Origin: Salinarimonas soli
GTDB lineage: Bacteria > Pseudomonadota > Alphaproteobacteria > Rhizobiales > Beijerinckiaceae
Reading direction: 5' to 3'
Assembly (NCBI RefSeq): GCF_008386575.1
Contig: NZ_VUOA01000034.1
Coordinates: 1 to 64,000 of the forward strand
DNA length: 64,000 nt
The notes beneath the pieces were generated by a model, which saw only the letters and a list, made by a program, of their open reading frames with translations, did no database searches and was not told the DNA's origin. This document shows, in pieces, positions 52,297 through 60,992 of this stretch (position 1 is its first letter; every line of letters starts with the position of its first letter). Made by a program: the position numbers and the translations under genes.

Positions 52297-54003
52297 TCAG
52301 CAGAAGTCGAAGTCGCATCCCTCGTCGGCCTGGAGAACGGAACGCAGGTACAGGCCGCGATAACCTCTGGACGGCTCGCCGAGGTGGTGCGGCGGCCGCC
52401 ACTCCGCCCGTCGCCGCTCCAGTTCGTCCTCGTCGACCAAGAGCTCGATCCGGCGTCCAGGAACGTCGAGGCGGATCGTGTCGCCGTCGCGCACGAGCCC
52501 GAGCGGGCCGCCGACGGCGCTCTCGGGCGCAACATGGAGGACGATCGTGCCGAACGCGGTGCCGCTCATGCGGGCGTCCGAGATCCGGACCATGTCGGTC
52601 ACGCCCGCCCGGGCGAGCCTTTTCGGGATCGGCAGGTAGCCCGCCTCGGGCATGCCGGGCGCGCCCTTCGGCCCCGCGTTGCGCAGCACCAGCACGCTGT
52701 CGGCCGTCACGGGAAGGTCCGGGTCGTCGATCCGGGTCACGAGGTCCTCCACGGAGTCGAACACGAGCGCCGGGCCGGCATGGGTCAGGAGCGCCGGGGA
52801 GGCGGCCGCATGCTTGATCACCGCGCCGTGCGGCGCGAGATTGCCCCGCAGCACCGCCATGCCGCCGCCCTGCCTGAGGGGCTTGTCCCGCGTGCGGATG
52901 ACGCCGCCCTCCGGGAAATCGCCCGCGCCCGTCGCGATCTCGCCGATGGTGGGCCCGGCGACCGTGGGCGCGTCGAGGACGAGGTGGTCGCGCAACTCGC
53001 CGAGAAGGCGCGGCATGCCGCCCGCCCAGTGGAAATGCTCCATGTAGTTCGCGCCCGTGGGCTTCAGGTCGAGGAGCACCGGCACCTCCCGGCCGATCCT
53101 GTCGAAGGCGTCGAGGTCGATCCGCAGGCCCCGGCGGCGGGCGATCGCCGCGAGGTGGACGAGCCCGTTCGTCGATCCGCCGATGGCCTGGAGAACGACC
53201 TGCGCGTTGTGGAAGGCCGCCTTCGTGAGGAGATCGCTCGGCCGCGGCCCCCCGGCGGCGAGGGCCACGGCGCGCCGCCCGCTCGCCTCGGCGGCCCGGA
53301 TCGGGTCCGCGTGCGTCGCCGGGATGCTGCCTGTGCCAGGCAGGGCCATGCCGAGCGCCTCGGCAAGGCAGGCCATGGTGCTCGCGGTGCCCATGACCAT
53401 GCAGGTGCCGATTGTGGGCGCGAGGCGCCCGCTCACCACCTCGATCTCGTCCTCGTCAATGGCGCCGGCCCGGTGCTGCCCCCATAGGCGGCGGCAGTCC
53501 GTGCAGGCGCCGAGCATCTCGCCCCGGTGATATCCCACCAGCATTGGCCCGGTGATGAGCTGGATCGCGGGCACGTCGGCGCTCGCCGCCGCCATGAGCT
53601 GGGCCGGCACCGTCTTGTCGCAGCCGCCGATCAACACCACCGCGTCCATGGGCTGGGCGCGGATCATCTCCTCCGTATCCATGGCCATGAGGTTGCGCAG
53701 GAACATGGAGGTGGGGTTCGAGAACGACTCGTGGATCGAGATCGTCGGGAAGGCCATGGGCAGCCCGCCCGCCAGCATCACGCCTCGCTTCACCGCCTCG
53801 ATCAGGGCCGGCACGTTGCCGTGGCAGGGATTGTAGTCGCTGAACGTGTCGGTGATGCCGACGATGGGGCGATCCAGCGCGTCGTCGGAGAAGCCCGCCG
53901 CCTTGATGAAGGCCATGCGCAGGAAGAGCGAGAACCCCGGATCGCCGTAGCTCGCGAGGTTGCGGCGCAGGCCCGTCGGGGGCTTGGGCGGGTCGGTTGT
54001 CAT
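52297..54003 (-). CDS. IlvD/Edd-family dehydratase, L-arabinonate dehydratase-like
   Basis: This 568-residue [Fe-S] sugar-acid dehydratase is close in layout to IlvD but of the arabinonate/xylonate group: RPIVGITDTFSDYNPCHGNVPALIEAVKRGVMLAGG, then FPTISIHESFSNPTSM, LIGGCDKTVPAQLMAA, PTIGTCMVMGTASTM, IGGSTNGLVHLAAIARR and ARMSGTAFGTIVLHV. The three cysteines that hold the cluster are present. Likely substrate is an aldonic acid such as L-arabinonate; no sugar transport genes adjoin. ATG 54003. It converges with selD. Confidence 0.86.
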   Translation of the reverse strand: MTTDPPKPPTGLRRNLASYGDPGFSLFLRMAFIKAAGFSDDALDRPIVGITDTFSDYNPCHGNVPALIEAVKRGVMLAGGLPMAFPTISIHESFSNPTSMFLRNLMAMDTEEMIRAQPMDAVVLIGGCDKTVPAQLMAAASADVPAIQLITGPMLVGYHRGEMLGACTDCRRLWGQHRAGAIDEDEIEVVSGRLAPTIGTCMVMGTASTMACLAEALGMALPGTGSIPATHADPIRAAEASGRRAVALAAGGPRPSDLLTKAAFHNAQVVLQAIGGSTNGLVHLAAIARRRGLRIDLDAFDRIGREVPVLLDLKPTGANYMEHFHWAGGMPRLLGELRDHLVLDAPTVAGPTIGEIATGAGDFPEGGVIRTRDKPLRQGGGMAVLRGNLAPHGAVIKHAAASPALLTHAGPALVFDSVEDLVTRIDDPDLPVTADSVLVLRNAGPKGAPGMPEAGYLPIPKRLARAGVTDMVRISDARMSGTAFGTIVLHVAPESAVGGPLGLVRDGDTIRLDVPGRRIELLVDEDELERRRAEWRPPHHLGEPSRGYRGLYLRSVLQADEGCDFDFC

Positions 54004-54339
54004 CGCGCCATCATGGCGCGGGCGGCGGGGTTGTCAAAAGCGGTCGGCCGCGACGCGGCCGGTGTCTGGTCGTCCGCGTGGCGCTCGCGGACCGGGACGA
54101 CGCCCCAGGCGAACCAGGTCCGGCTTCGGTGCCGGGCTCCGAAGGGCAGCTCTGGGCGTCGAACGCCCGTAAGCCGCCGCGGAGCACCGGGAGCCACCGG
54201 GTATCCGGCCCTCGGGTCGATCTCGGCGACATGGCTGGCGAGTTCGACTTTGCCCACCAGGCGGACGCCGCCTCAATACGCCTGCACGGTTTCGGGCTCG
54301 TGTCCCAGGCTAGTCTCGCCGTGTTGCCTTCGGGCTGTC
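54004..54339. other. 336-base region without a supported gene
   Basis: Between the dehydratase start and the HAD hydrolase stop, both on the minus strand, I find no convincing gene. An 85-codon minus-strand frame (54000-54257) overlaps the dehydratase start codon and has no ribosome binding site or recognisable motif. The region probably carries the dehydratase promoter. Confidence 0.4.
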
Positions 54340-55038
54340 CTAGCCGGCCGGGCGCAGATGGAGCAGGTCTGCGATGCCCTTCAAGGCGAGCGCGCCGTCC
54401 GGCAGATCACCCTCGACGTGCTCGTGCGCCCACGTCACGGCGTAGGGCACATGGAAGGCGCGGGCCCCGAGCGCGACGACGGGCAGAATGTCGGAGCGCA
54501 CCGAGTTGCCCACCATCGCGAACTCGTCAGGAGCGATGCCGTGGCGGTCGAGCAGGCGCCGATACGTTCGCTGGTCCTTCTCGGAGACGATCTCGATCCG
54601 GTCGAAGAACGCCTCCAGCCCCGACCGTGCGATCTTGCTCTCCTGGTCGAAGAGGTCGCCCTTCGTGACGAGCCAGAGTTCATGGTCTCGCCCCCGCAGG
54701 CGGTCTAGAACCTCGCCCACGCCCTCGATCAGCTCGACCGGGTGATCCAGCATGGCGCGCCCGAAACGCAGGATCGCCGCGATGTCGGCGGCGGGAATGC
54801 GCCCGTCCGTCAACTCGATGGCGGTCTCGACCATCGAGAGCACGAATCCCTTGATGCCGTAGCCATAGGCTCGCAGGTTGCGCCGCTCCGTCTCGAGGAG
54901 GCGGGCATCCAGGTCCGCGGGGTCGAGGTCCAGGTGGGACCGCAGAATGGCGCGAAAGCGCTCCTGGGTCATCGAGAACAGGGTCTCGTTGTGCCAGAGC
55001 GTGTCGTCCCCGTCGAAGGCGATCACTCGCGGCAGCAT
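54340..55038 (-). CDS. HAD-superfamily hydrolase
   Basis: This 232-residue haloacid-dehalogenase-fold phosphatase carries motif I VIAFDGDDTLW (nucleophile Asp and acid/base Asp), motif II VTKGD (Thr), the Lys of motif III near EKDQ, and motif IV AMVGNSVRSDILPVVALGA with the metal-binding Asp. The cap is a helical insert after motif I. I chose ATG 55038 because GGGAGGG lies at proper distance; ATG 55047 would put the binding site next to the start. The substrate is unknown. It follows the SRAP gene on the same strand. Confidence 0.85.
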   Translation of the reverse strand: MLPRVIAFDGDDTLWHNETLFSMTQERFRAILRSHLDLDPADLDARLLETERRNLRAYGYGIKGFVLSMVETAIELTDGRIPAADIAAILRFGRAMLDHPVELIEGVGEVLDRLRGRDHELWLVTKGDLFDQESKIARSGLEAFFDRIEIVSEKDQRTYRRLLDRHGIAPDEFAMVGNSVRSDILPVVALGARAFHVPYAVTWAHEHVEGDLPDGALALKGIADLLHLRPAG

Positions 55039-55060
55039 GCTCGCCATCCCTCCCGATCCG

Positions 55061-55717
55061 TCAGCCGTCGTCCCGGCGCTCGCCCCGAGCGACGACGATC
55101 AGGGCGCCGCCGGGAAGCGGGCGCTGCAAGGCCGACGCTTCGCTCCATGGCGCGCGAAGCCAGGCGTCCCGCTCCTCCTCGGTCGTGAGGATCACCGGCA
55201 TCGCCTTCGGGTGCACGGCCCCGACCTCCGCGTTCGGCTCGGATGTCAGGAAGGCGTAGAGATCGTCCGTGGTCTCGCCGTCCTTGAGCCGCCGGACGCT
55301 CTTCCATCCCGCCACCGTGATGCCGGCGAAGCACGCGAGAGGCCGCTCCGGGTCGAGGGCGAACCAGACCGGCGGATGAGTGCCGTCCGCTGCCGTCTCG
55401 TTCTCGGAGAACGACGTGAACGGAACGAGGCAGCGATGCGCCGGCGACAGCCAGCGCCGCCAGTGGGGCGAACCCGTGTTCCGCACGTTCGTGACGCCCG
55501 GGTCGACCTTCTTGCCCTGCAGGGCGAAGGCGGGGGAGGGCAGACCCCATCGCATCGTCGACAGGGTGCGCTGGCCGTCCCGGACGTGGATGACCGGTGC
55601 GCTCGTGTTCGGAAAGACGGCGGGCATGGAGGGCAGGTTGCCCGCCTCGTCGCGGGTGACCGCGAAGAGTTGCCGGATCGCGTCCTGGCCCTTGGTGATG
55701 GAGTAGAGATTGCACAT
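55061..55717 (-). CDS. SOS response-associated peptidase (SRAP, YedK/HMCES-like)
   Basis: This 218-residue SRAP-domain protein crosslinks to abasic sites in single-stranded DNA. The catalytic Cys2 follows the initiator Met ([14 protein letters not shown]). Active-site Asn and Glu lie in VTNVRNTG and [10 protein letters not shown], with His in [26 protein letters not shown]/YedK family members protect abasic sites through a thiazolidine link formed by Cys2. Whether it is SOS-controlled here is not evident; I see no LexA box. It is co-directional with the HAD gene 22 bases downstream. Confidence 0.9.
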   Translation of the reverse strand: MCNLYSITKGQDAIRQLFAVTRDEAGNLPSMPAVFPNTSAPVIHVRDGQRTLSTMRWGLPSPAFALQGKKVDPGVTNVRNTGSPHWRRWLSPAHRCLVPFTSFSENETAADGTHPPVWFALDPERPLACFAGITVAGWKSVRRLKDGETTDDLYAFLTSEPNAEVGAVHPKAMPVILTTEEERDAWLRAPWSEASALQRPLPGGALIVVARGERRDDG

Positions 55718-55844
55718 GCCCGCAGGCTGCCGCGATGCAGGCCGGAACTCAAGGCATGCGTTCGCGGTCGATGCGGCGCTGCTGGGCGGCGTGGCGTCGA
55801 GTCGGTCGTGATCAGGGAGGCTGGAGAGCCCGGCTTTTCCACTT

Positions 55845-55871
55845 TTGCAGGAATTGCGCAGCCGCTATGGT
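55845..55871 (+). promoter_or_regulatory. Possible promoter upstream of the ABC importer operon
   Basis: TTGCAG (55845-55850) and TATGGT (55866-55871) are spaced by 15 bases in the AT-richest part of the spacer between the SRAP gene and the importer. The pair lies within a dyad GGCTTTT (55832-55838) / AAAAGCC (55876-55882) that could be an operator. The assignment rests on pattern only. Confidence 0.35.
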
Positions 55872-55922
55872 CCTGAAAAGCCCCGTCGACGTCTCGATCG
55901 TCGCGCCCCCGAGGAGCCCATC

Positions 55923-56957
55923 ATGCTTCGAAGCTTCGTCGGCGCGCTGCCGCTCCTCGTTCTGGCGGGCCTGACGGCGGCGCCCGCCGTCGCGCAGACC
56001 AAGACCCTGACGATCTCCTGGTGGGGCTTTAACGGCGACAAGCTCGAGCAGATCGTCCTGAAGCCGTTCCGGGCACAATGCGGATGCGAGCTCGTGTTCG
56101 AGACCGGCAACAACGCAGACCGGCTGAACAAGCTCAAGATCCGCGCAGGCGCCGGCGTCGACTTGATCTACCTGACCGACAGCTTCTCGCAGATCGGGGT
56201 CAAGGACGGGGTGTTCCGGCCGGTCGATCGCGCCAAGATCCCGAACCTCGAAGGCATCTATGACATGGCACGCGCCCCGCAGGGCGCCTTCGGGCCTGCC
56301 TACACGATCGGCCGCGTCGGCATCATCTACGACAGCGCCAAGGTGCAGCAGCCCCCCACCTCCTGGAAGGATCTCTGGCGGGACGACATGCGCCGCAGCC
56401 TGTCCCTGCCGGGAATCACCACGACCGCCGGGCCGATGACCGTGCTGATCGCGGGCTCCGTCGCGGGCGTCGATCCTTACGCGAACCCGAAGGCCACCTT
56501 CGCCACGCTCGCGAAGCTCAAGCCCAATGTCGTCAAGAACTACAACACGGGCTCGGAACTCGTGAACCTGTTCTCGACCGGTGAGGTGAAGGCCGCGATC
56601 GCACAGGACTTCACCCTCGCCCAGATCCAGGCCGCGGTGCCCACCGCGCGGTGGGCGCAGCTCTCGGATGGCGACTTCGCGACGCTCAACACCGTCAACG
56701 TCGCCAAGGGCGCCGCCAACCCCGATTTGGCGCACCAATTCATCAACTTCATCCTGGATCCCAAGATCCAGGAGAGCCTCGCCAAGAACGGCGTCGACGC
56801 GCCGGTCGCCACAGCGGTTCAGCTCTCGCCGGAGGAGGCGTCCCGCTGGACCTACGGCGCCGCGATGGTCTCCTCCCTCAAGCGCGTCGACTACGAGAAG
56901 CTCAATGCCGCCAAGGCCGACTGGCTGGACGAATGGAGCGAGGTCTTCGGTCGCTGA
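55923..56957 (+). CDS. ABC transporter substrate-binding protein, PotD-like
   Basis: This 344-residue periplasmic binding protein has a signal peptide (MLRSFVGALPLLVLAGLTAAPAVAQ). The fold is the spermidine/putrescine-type family: LTISWWGFNGDKLEQIVLKPF, KIRAGAGVDLIYLTDSF, GRVGIIYDSAKVQQPPTSWKDLWR and FINFILDPKIQESLAKNG. Ligand identity is uncertain: PotD-type proteins bind polyamines, thiamine or other amines, but the deaminases in the same locus suggest a purine-like molecule. ATG 55923 is preceded by GAGGAG. It is the first gene of a five-gene operon. Confidence 0.88.
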   Translation: MLRSFVGALPLLVLAGLTAAPAVAQTKTLTISWWGFNGDKLEQIVLKPFRAQCGCELVFETGNNADRLNKLKIRAGAGVDLIYLTDSFSQIGVKDGVFRPVDRAKIPNLEGIYDMARAPQGAFGPAYTIGRVGIIYDSAKVQQPPTSWKDLWRDDMRRSLSLPGITTTAGPMTVLIAGSVAGVDPYANPKATFATLAKLKPNVVKNYNTGSELVNLFSTGEVKAAIAQDFTLAQIQAAVPTARWAQLSDGDFATLNTVNVAKGAANPDLAHQFINFILDPKIQESLAKNGVDAPVATAVQLSPEEASRWTYGAAMVSSLKRVDYEKLNAAKADWLDEWSEVFGR

Positions 56958-56985
56958 CCTCGGCGCCTCGAAGGAGATCGGCGCT

Positions 56986-57813
56986 TTGCGACGCTTCGCT
57001 GGATGGCTGCTCTCTGCGCCGGCCACACTCGCGGTGATCGGCATCCTCGTGGTGCCGGTCGCCGTCGTCCTGGCAGCGACCCTCACCGACCCGCGCGGAC
57101 CCTGGGCGCCCTACGCGGCGTTCTTCAACAGCGGCTTTCGCACGACGGTCCTGGTCCGCACATTGCAGATCTCGGCGATCACCACGGTGATCTCGCTGGT
57201 CTTCGGGTTCGTCGCGGCCTACGCCGTGTCCCGTGCGCCGCGACGCCTCAGAAGCCTCCTGATCGTCGCGGCGGTGTTTCCTCTCCTGACCGGCGTCGTC
57301 GTGCGGGCCTTCGCCTGGCTCGTGATCCTCGGCCGGAACGGGATCCTGAACGGCGCCCTCGTCGCGGCCGGCGTCACGGACGAGCCGTTCGCGTTGCTCT
57401 ACACGCAAGGCGCGGTCATCGTGGGCATGGTCTACCTGTTCGTGCCCCTGATGATCCTCACCTTGGTCGGCGTTCTCGAGAACATCCCGGAAGACCTCCT
57501 TCAGGCATCGGCCTCGCTCGGCGCGACCCCGACGGCGACGTTCTGGCAGGTGCTGATGCCGATGGCCGTGCCGGGCCTGATCGTCGGCGCGGTGCTCGTG
57601 TTCACCGGAAGCTTCACCGCCTATGCCACGCCCCAGCTTCTCGGCGGCGAGCGGCAGACCGTGCTCGCGACACTCCTCCAGCAGCGGGCCATGGTCTCGT
57701 TCGATTGGGTCGGCGCCTCGACGATCGCCGCCATCATGGTGGCCATCACGATCTCGGTCGTGCTCGTGATGAGCCGCACGGCACGCCGCCTCAACCCGGT
57801 GGCGGCCTCGTGA
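56986..57813 (+). CDS. ABC transporter permease, PotB-like
   Basis: This 275-residue inner membrane protein has about six helices and the EAA loop AYAVSRAPRRLRSLLIVAAVFPLLTGVVVRAFAW...ENIPEDLLQASASLGATPTATFWQVLMPMAVPGL, characteristic of the BPD-transport family. I chose TTG 56986 because AAGGAG lies 9 bases upstream; no in-frame ATG precedes the first helix. It probably pairs with the next gene to form the channel. Confidence 0.85.
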   Translation: MRRFAGWLLSAPATLAVIGILVVPVAVVLAATLTDPRGPWAPYAAFFNSGFRTTVLVRTLQISAITTVISLVFGFVAAYAVSRAPRRLRSLLIVAAVFPLLTGVVVRAFAWLVILGRNGILNGALVAAGVTDEPFALLYTQGAVIVGMVYLFVPLMILTLVGVLENIPEDLLQASASLGATPTATFWQVLMPMAVPGLIVGAVLVFTGSFTAYATPQLLGGERQTVLATLLQQRAMVSFDWVGASTIAAIMVAITISVVLVMSRTARRLNPVAAS

Positions 57814-58598
57814 CGCCCCGGCTCAATCCCGCGGTCGTCGCGGTCGCCGTCCTCGTCTACCTCTTCCTCGTGGGACCGCTGGTCATCATTCTGGGAGCGT
57901 CCCTGAGCGATACGACTTATCTCACGTTTCCGCCCCAGGGCCTCTCCTTGCGCTGGTTCGAGAACATCTTCGAGATCAGCGCCTTCCGCCGCACCATCGT
58001 CACGAGCTTCCAGGTCGCGTTCCTCGCGACGATGCTGGCGCTCGTCATCGGCGTCCCGGCCGCCTACGCGCTCAGCCGCTACCGGGTTCAACTGCCGCCC
58101 TGGCTGGGCACGCTGTTCGTGCTGCCGATCATCGTCCCCGAGATCGTCTTCGGCTTCGCCCTATTGAAGTCCGTCGCGGCCGGGGCGGGCGCGCCGATCT
58201 TCGTCGCCCTGCTGGCCGGGCACACGGTTCTGGTGCTGCCCTACGTCGTGCGCGTGATCGGCGCGAGCCTGTCCTCGTTCGACTTCTCGATCGAGGAGGC
58301 GGCCGTCAGCCTCGGCTCCCCGCCGATGAAAACGTTCTTCACGATCGTCCTGCCGAACGTGCGGGCAGGGGTGATCGCCGCCTTCATCCTGGCCTTCATC
58401 ACGTCGCTCAACGACGTGTCCGTCTCGCTCTTCCTGACCGGTCCCGGCATCAGCACGCTCCCGATCCAGATCCTCGCCCATGTGGAGCAGTTCTTCGATC
58501 CGACGGTCGCGTCGGTCTCCGTGCTGCTGATGGTGCTCACCGTCGGCTTCATGGCGATCGTCGAGCGTACGCTCGGCCTCACGTTCCTCGCGAAGTAG
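57810..58598 (+). CDS. ABC transporter permease, PotC-like
   Basis: This 262-residue permease has six helices and a conserved EAA loop (SSFDFSIEEAAVSLGSPPMKTFFTIVLPNVRAGV). GTG 57810 overlaps the stop of the upstream permease (GTGA), so the two are translated together. TSLNDVSVSLFLTGPG and the last helix are typical of PotC-type proteins. It lies directly before the ATPase gene. Confidence 0.88.
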   Translation: MTPRLNPAVVAVAVLVYLFLVGPLVIILGASLSDTTYLTFPPQGLSLRWFENIFEISAFRRTIVTSFQVAFLATMLALVIGVPAAYALSRYRVQLPPWLGTLFVLPIIVPEIVFGFALLKSVAAGAGAPIFVALLAGHTVLVLPYVVRVIGASLSSFDFSIEEAAVSLGSPPMKTFFTIVLPNVRAGVIAAFILAFITSLNDVSVSLFLTGPGISTLPIQILAHVEQFFDPTVASVSVLLMVLTVGFMAIVERTLGLTFLAK

Positions 58599-58604
58599 CC
58601 CGCC

Positions 58605-59669
58605 TTGACCCAACCCCTCGATCTCCAGTCCGTCACCGCTCGCTACGGCACGACGAAGGTTCTCGAAGACCTGTCCTTGGCGGTCGGCGCGGGCGAGCTC
58701 GTGTCCCTGCTCGGCGCGAGCGGCTGCGGCAAGACGACGACGTTGCGCCTGATCGCGGGCTTCCTTGCGCCGACCTCCGGCGCCATCCGCCTCGGCGGGC
58801 GCGATCTCACGCGGCTGCCGGCCTATCGCCGCAACATCGGTCTCGTGTTCCAGAACTACGCGCTCTTTCCCCACCTGTCCGTGCGCGGCAATGTCGGTTT
58901 CGGGCTGAAGCAGCGCGGGGTTCCGACCGCCGAACGCGAGAGGCGGGTGCGCGCGATGCTCGACCGCGTCGGCCTCGGCGAGTACGCCGACCGTCTGCCG
59001 GCGGCGCTGTCGGGGGGGCAAAGGCAGCGCGTCGCGCTTGCGCGCGCCCTCGTGATCGAGCCCCCCTTGCTCATGTTCGACGAGCCGCTGTCGAACCTCG
59101 ACGCGAAGCTTCGCGTCGACATGAGGGTCGAGATCCGCCAGCTGCAGAGGTCGAACGGCACCACGTCCGTCTATGTCACCCACGACCAGGAGGAGGCCTT
59201 CTCCATCTCGGACCGCGTCGCCATCATGCATGCCGGCCGAGTGATGCAGTTCGACCGTCCGGAGACGCTGTACCGCCGCCCGGCGAACGTCTTCGTCGCC
59301 CGTTTCGTCGGTTTCGAGAACATCGTCCCCATGCGGGTCACGGCGCGGGAGGGGGCGAGCATCCAGGCCGAGGTCGCCGGGATAGCGCTTGCGTTGACGG
59401 AGGAAGCGATGGGCCCGGTGCCGGACCGCTTCCTGCTCGGGGCACGTCCCGAAGGGCTCCTTGCCACGCCCGTCGCAGCCACGGGGATACCCGCGACGAT
59501 CGGGATCCGCACCTATCTGGGCCGCGCCTACCAGTACCGGTGCGACACGCCGGCCGGGCCCCTCGTGGCCAACGGACCGCTCTCGCAACCGCTCGATCCG
59601 GGAACGCAGGCGTGGCTCGTGCCGGTGCCGGATCAGTGCTGCGTTCTGAGCCCCGAAAGGACGCCGTGA
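58605..59669 (+). CDS. ABC transporter ATP-binding protein, PotA-like
   Basis: This 354-residue ATPase has Walker A LLGASGCGKTTTL, Q-loop VFQNYALFPHLSVRGNV, signature ALSGGQRQRVALARAL, Walker B LLMFDEPLSNLDAKLR and H-loop VYVTHDQEEAFSISDRV, followed by a C-terminal TOBE domain (about 240-350). This is the PotA/CysA type. It starts TTG 58605, 6 bases after the permease stop. The stop overlaps the ATG of the amidohydrolase by 1 base, so the enzyme is part of the same operon. Confidence 0.92.
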   Translation: MTQPLDLQSVTARYGTTKVLEDLSLAVGAGELVSLLGASGCGKTTTLRLIAGFLAPTSGAIRLGGRDLTRLPAYRRNIGLVFQNYALFPHLSVRGNVGFGLKQRGVPTAERERRVRAMLDRVGLGEYADRLPAALSGGQRQRVALARALVIEPPLLMFDEPLSNLDAKLRVDMRVEIRQLQRSNGTTSVYVTHDQEEAFSISDRVAIMHAGRVMQFDRPETLYRRPANVFVARFVGFENIVPMRVTAREGASIQAEVAGIALALTEEAMGPVPDRFLLGARPEGLLATPVAATGIPATIGIRTYLGRAYQYRCDTPAGPLVANGPLSQPLDPGTQAWLVPVPDQCCVLSPERTP

Positions 59670-60991
59670 TGGCCGTCGTCATCCACAACGCCTGCCTCCT
59701 CCCGATCGACGACGTCATGAGCGTTCGCGAAGACGGCTGGGTCCATGTCGAGGGCGACGCGATCGCTGCCGTGGGGACCGGGCCGGCCCCATGTCCCGAC
59801 GGCGCCGAGATGATCGACGCGGGCGGCGACGTAGTCATGCCGGGCCTCGTCAACCCGCATGCCCACCTGCCCATGACCCTGTTCCGCGGGCTCGGCGAGG
59901 ACGTCGACGATCGGCTGTTTCGTTACGTGCTGCCCATGGAGCGCAAGTTCGTCACGCCGGAGATGGTGCGGGTCGGGACGCTGCTGGGGGCCTACGAGTC
60001 CATCGAGGGCGGCGTCACGACGATCGCCGACATGTACTATTTCGAGGCCGAGGTCGGCCGCGCCCTTGACGAGGCGGGCCTTCGCGGCGTCGTCGGGCAG
60101 ACCATCGCCGACTTCGACCCGCCCGATCACAAGACCGTCGACGACGGGTTCCGGCTCGTGGACGACCTTGCCGCGGCTTTCGCCGGACACCCGCGCATCC
60201 TCGCCTCGATCGCCCCTCACGCCCCGTACTCGACCGACGTTCCGGTGATGGCGCGGGTCGCCCGCTGGGCCGATGCGAACCCGGGCGTGCCCGTGCAGAT
60301 CCACCTGGCCGAGATGGATAGCGAGATGGAATGGTGCCGCAAGCACCATGGATTGCGGCCCGTCGCCGTCGTCGAGAAAGCCGGCCTGCTGCGGCCCGGC
60401 CTGATCGCGGCTCACTGCCTTTACGTCGACGACGGGGAGATCGAGCGGATGGCGCGCGCCGACGTGCGCGTCGCCCACAATGCGCGCTCCAACGCGAAGG
60501 CGGGGCGCGGCATCGCGCCCGTGGAGGCGATGCGGGCGGCGGGCATACCGGTCGGCATCGGGACGGACGGCCCGATGAGCGGCAACACGCTCGATCTGTT
60601 CTCGCAGTTCGGTCCGGTCTCGATGTTCCAGAAGCTGCTCGGCCACAGCCGGAAACCCATGCCGGCCCGCGAGGTCATCCGCATGGCGACCCTCGAGGGC
60701 GCGCGCGTGCTGGGCCTCGACCACCGCATCGGCTCGCTGGTGCCCGGCAAGAAGGCGGACCTGATCCGGATCGATCTGAGCGCGCCGCGGACGCAGCCGA
60801 TCTACGACGTCTATGCGACGCTGATCTTTGCCGCGATGCCCTCGGACGTGCGGGACGTGATGGTGGACGGGCGCTGGATCATGCGCGAGCGTCAGGTTCA
60901 AACCTTGGAGCGAAAGCGCGTCCTGCGCGACGCCGGGCAGATCGCGGCCACCTTCAAGGCCGAGATGGCTCGCATCGACGGGGCGGGCTAG
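59669..60991 (+). CDS. Amidohydrolase, MTA/SAH deaminase-like
   Basis: This 440-residue metal-dependent deaminase of the TrzN/ATZ/SsnA group has metal ligands in PGLVNPHAHLPMTLFRGLG, QIHLAEMDSEMEW, IAAHCLYVDD and GTDGPMSGN. The insert TTIADMYYFEAEVG is typical of methylthioadenosine/S-adenosylhomocysteine deaminases, which remove the purine amino group. Other cyclic amidines (adenosine, guanine, triazines) are possible substrates. ATG 59669 overlaps the ATPase stop, a strong sign that importer and enzyme act on the same molecule. It ends 1 base from the convergent adenine-deaminase gene. Confidence 0.86.
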   Translation: MAVVIHNACLLPIDDVMSVREDGWVHVEGDAIAAVGTGPAPCPDGAEMIDAGGDVVMPGLVNPHAHLPMTLFRGLGEDVDDRLFRYVLPMERKFVTPEMVRVGTLLGAYESIEGGVTTIADMYYFEAEVGRALDEAGLRGVVGQTIADFDPPDHKTVDDGFRLVDDLAAAFAGHPRILASIAPHAPYSTDVPVMARVARWADANPGVPVQIHLAEMDSEMEWCRKHHGLRPVAVVEKAGLLRPGLIAAHCLYVDDGEIERMARADVRVAHNARSNAKAGRGIAPVEAMRAAGIPVGIGTDGPMSGNTLDLFSQFGPVSMFQKLLGHSRKPMPAREVIRMATLEGARVLGLDHRIGSLVPGKKADLIRIDLSAPRTQPIYDVYATLIFAAMPSDVRDVMVDGRWIMRERQVQTLERKRVLRDAGQIAATFKAEMARIDGAG

Positions 60992-60992
60992 G

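Noticed and set aside
54000-54257. 85-codon minus-strand frame upstream of the dehydratase
   Set aside because: It overlaps the dehydratase start codon, lacks a ribosome binding site and shows no recognisable motif.
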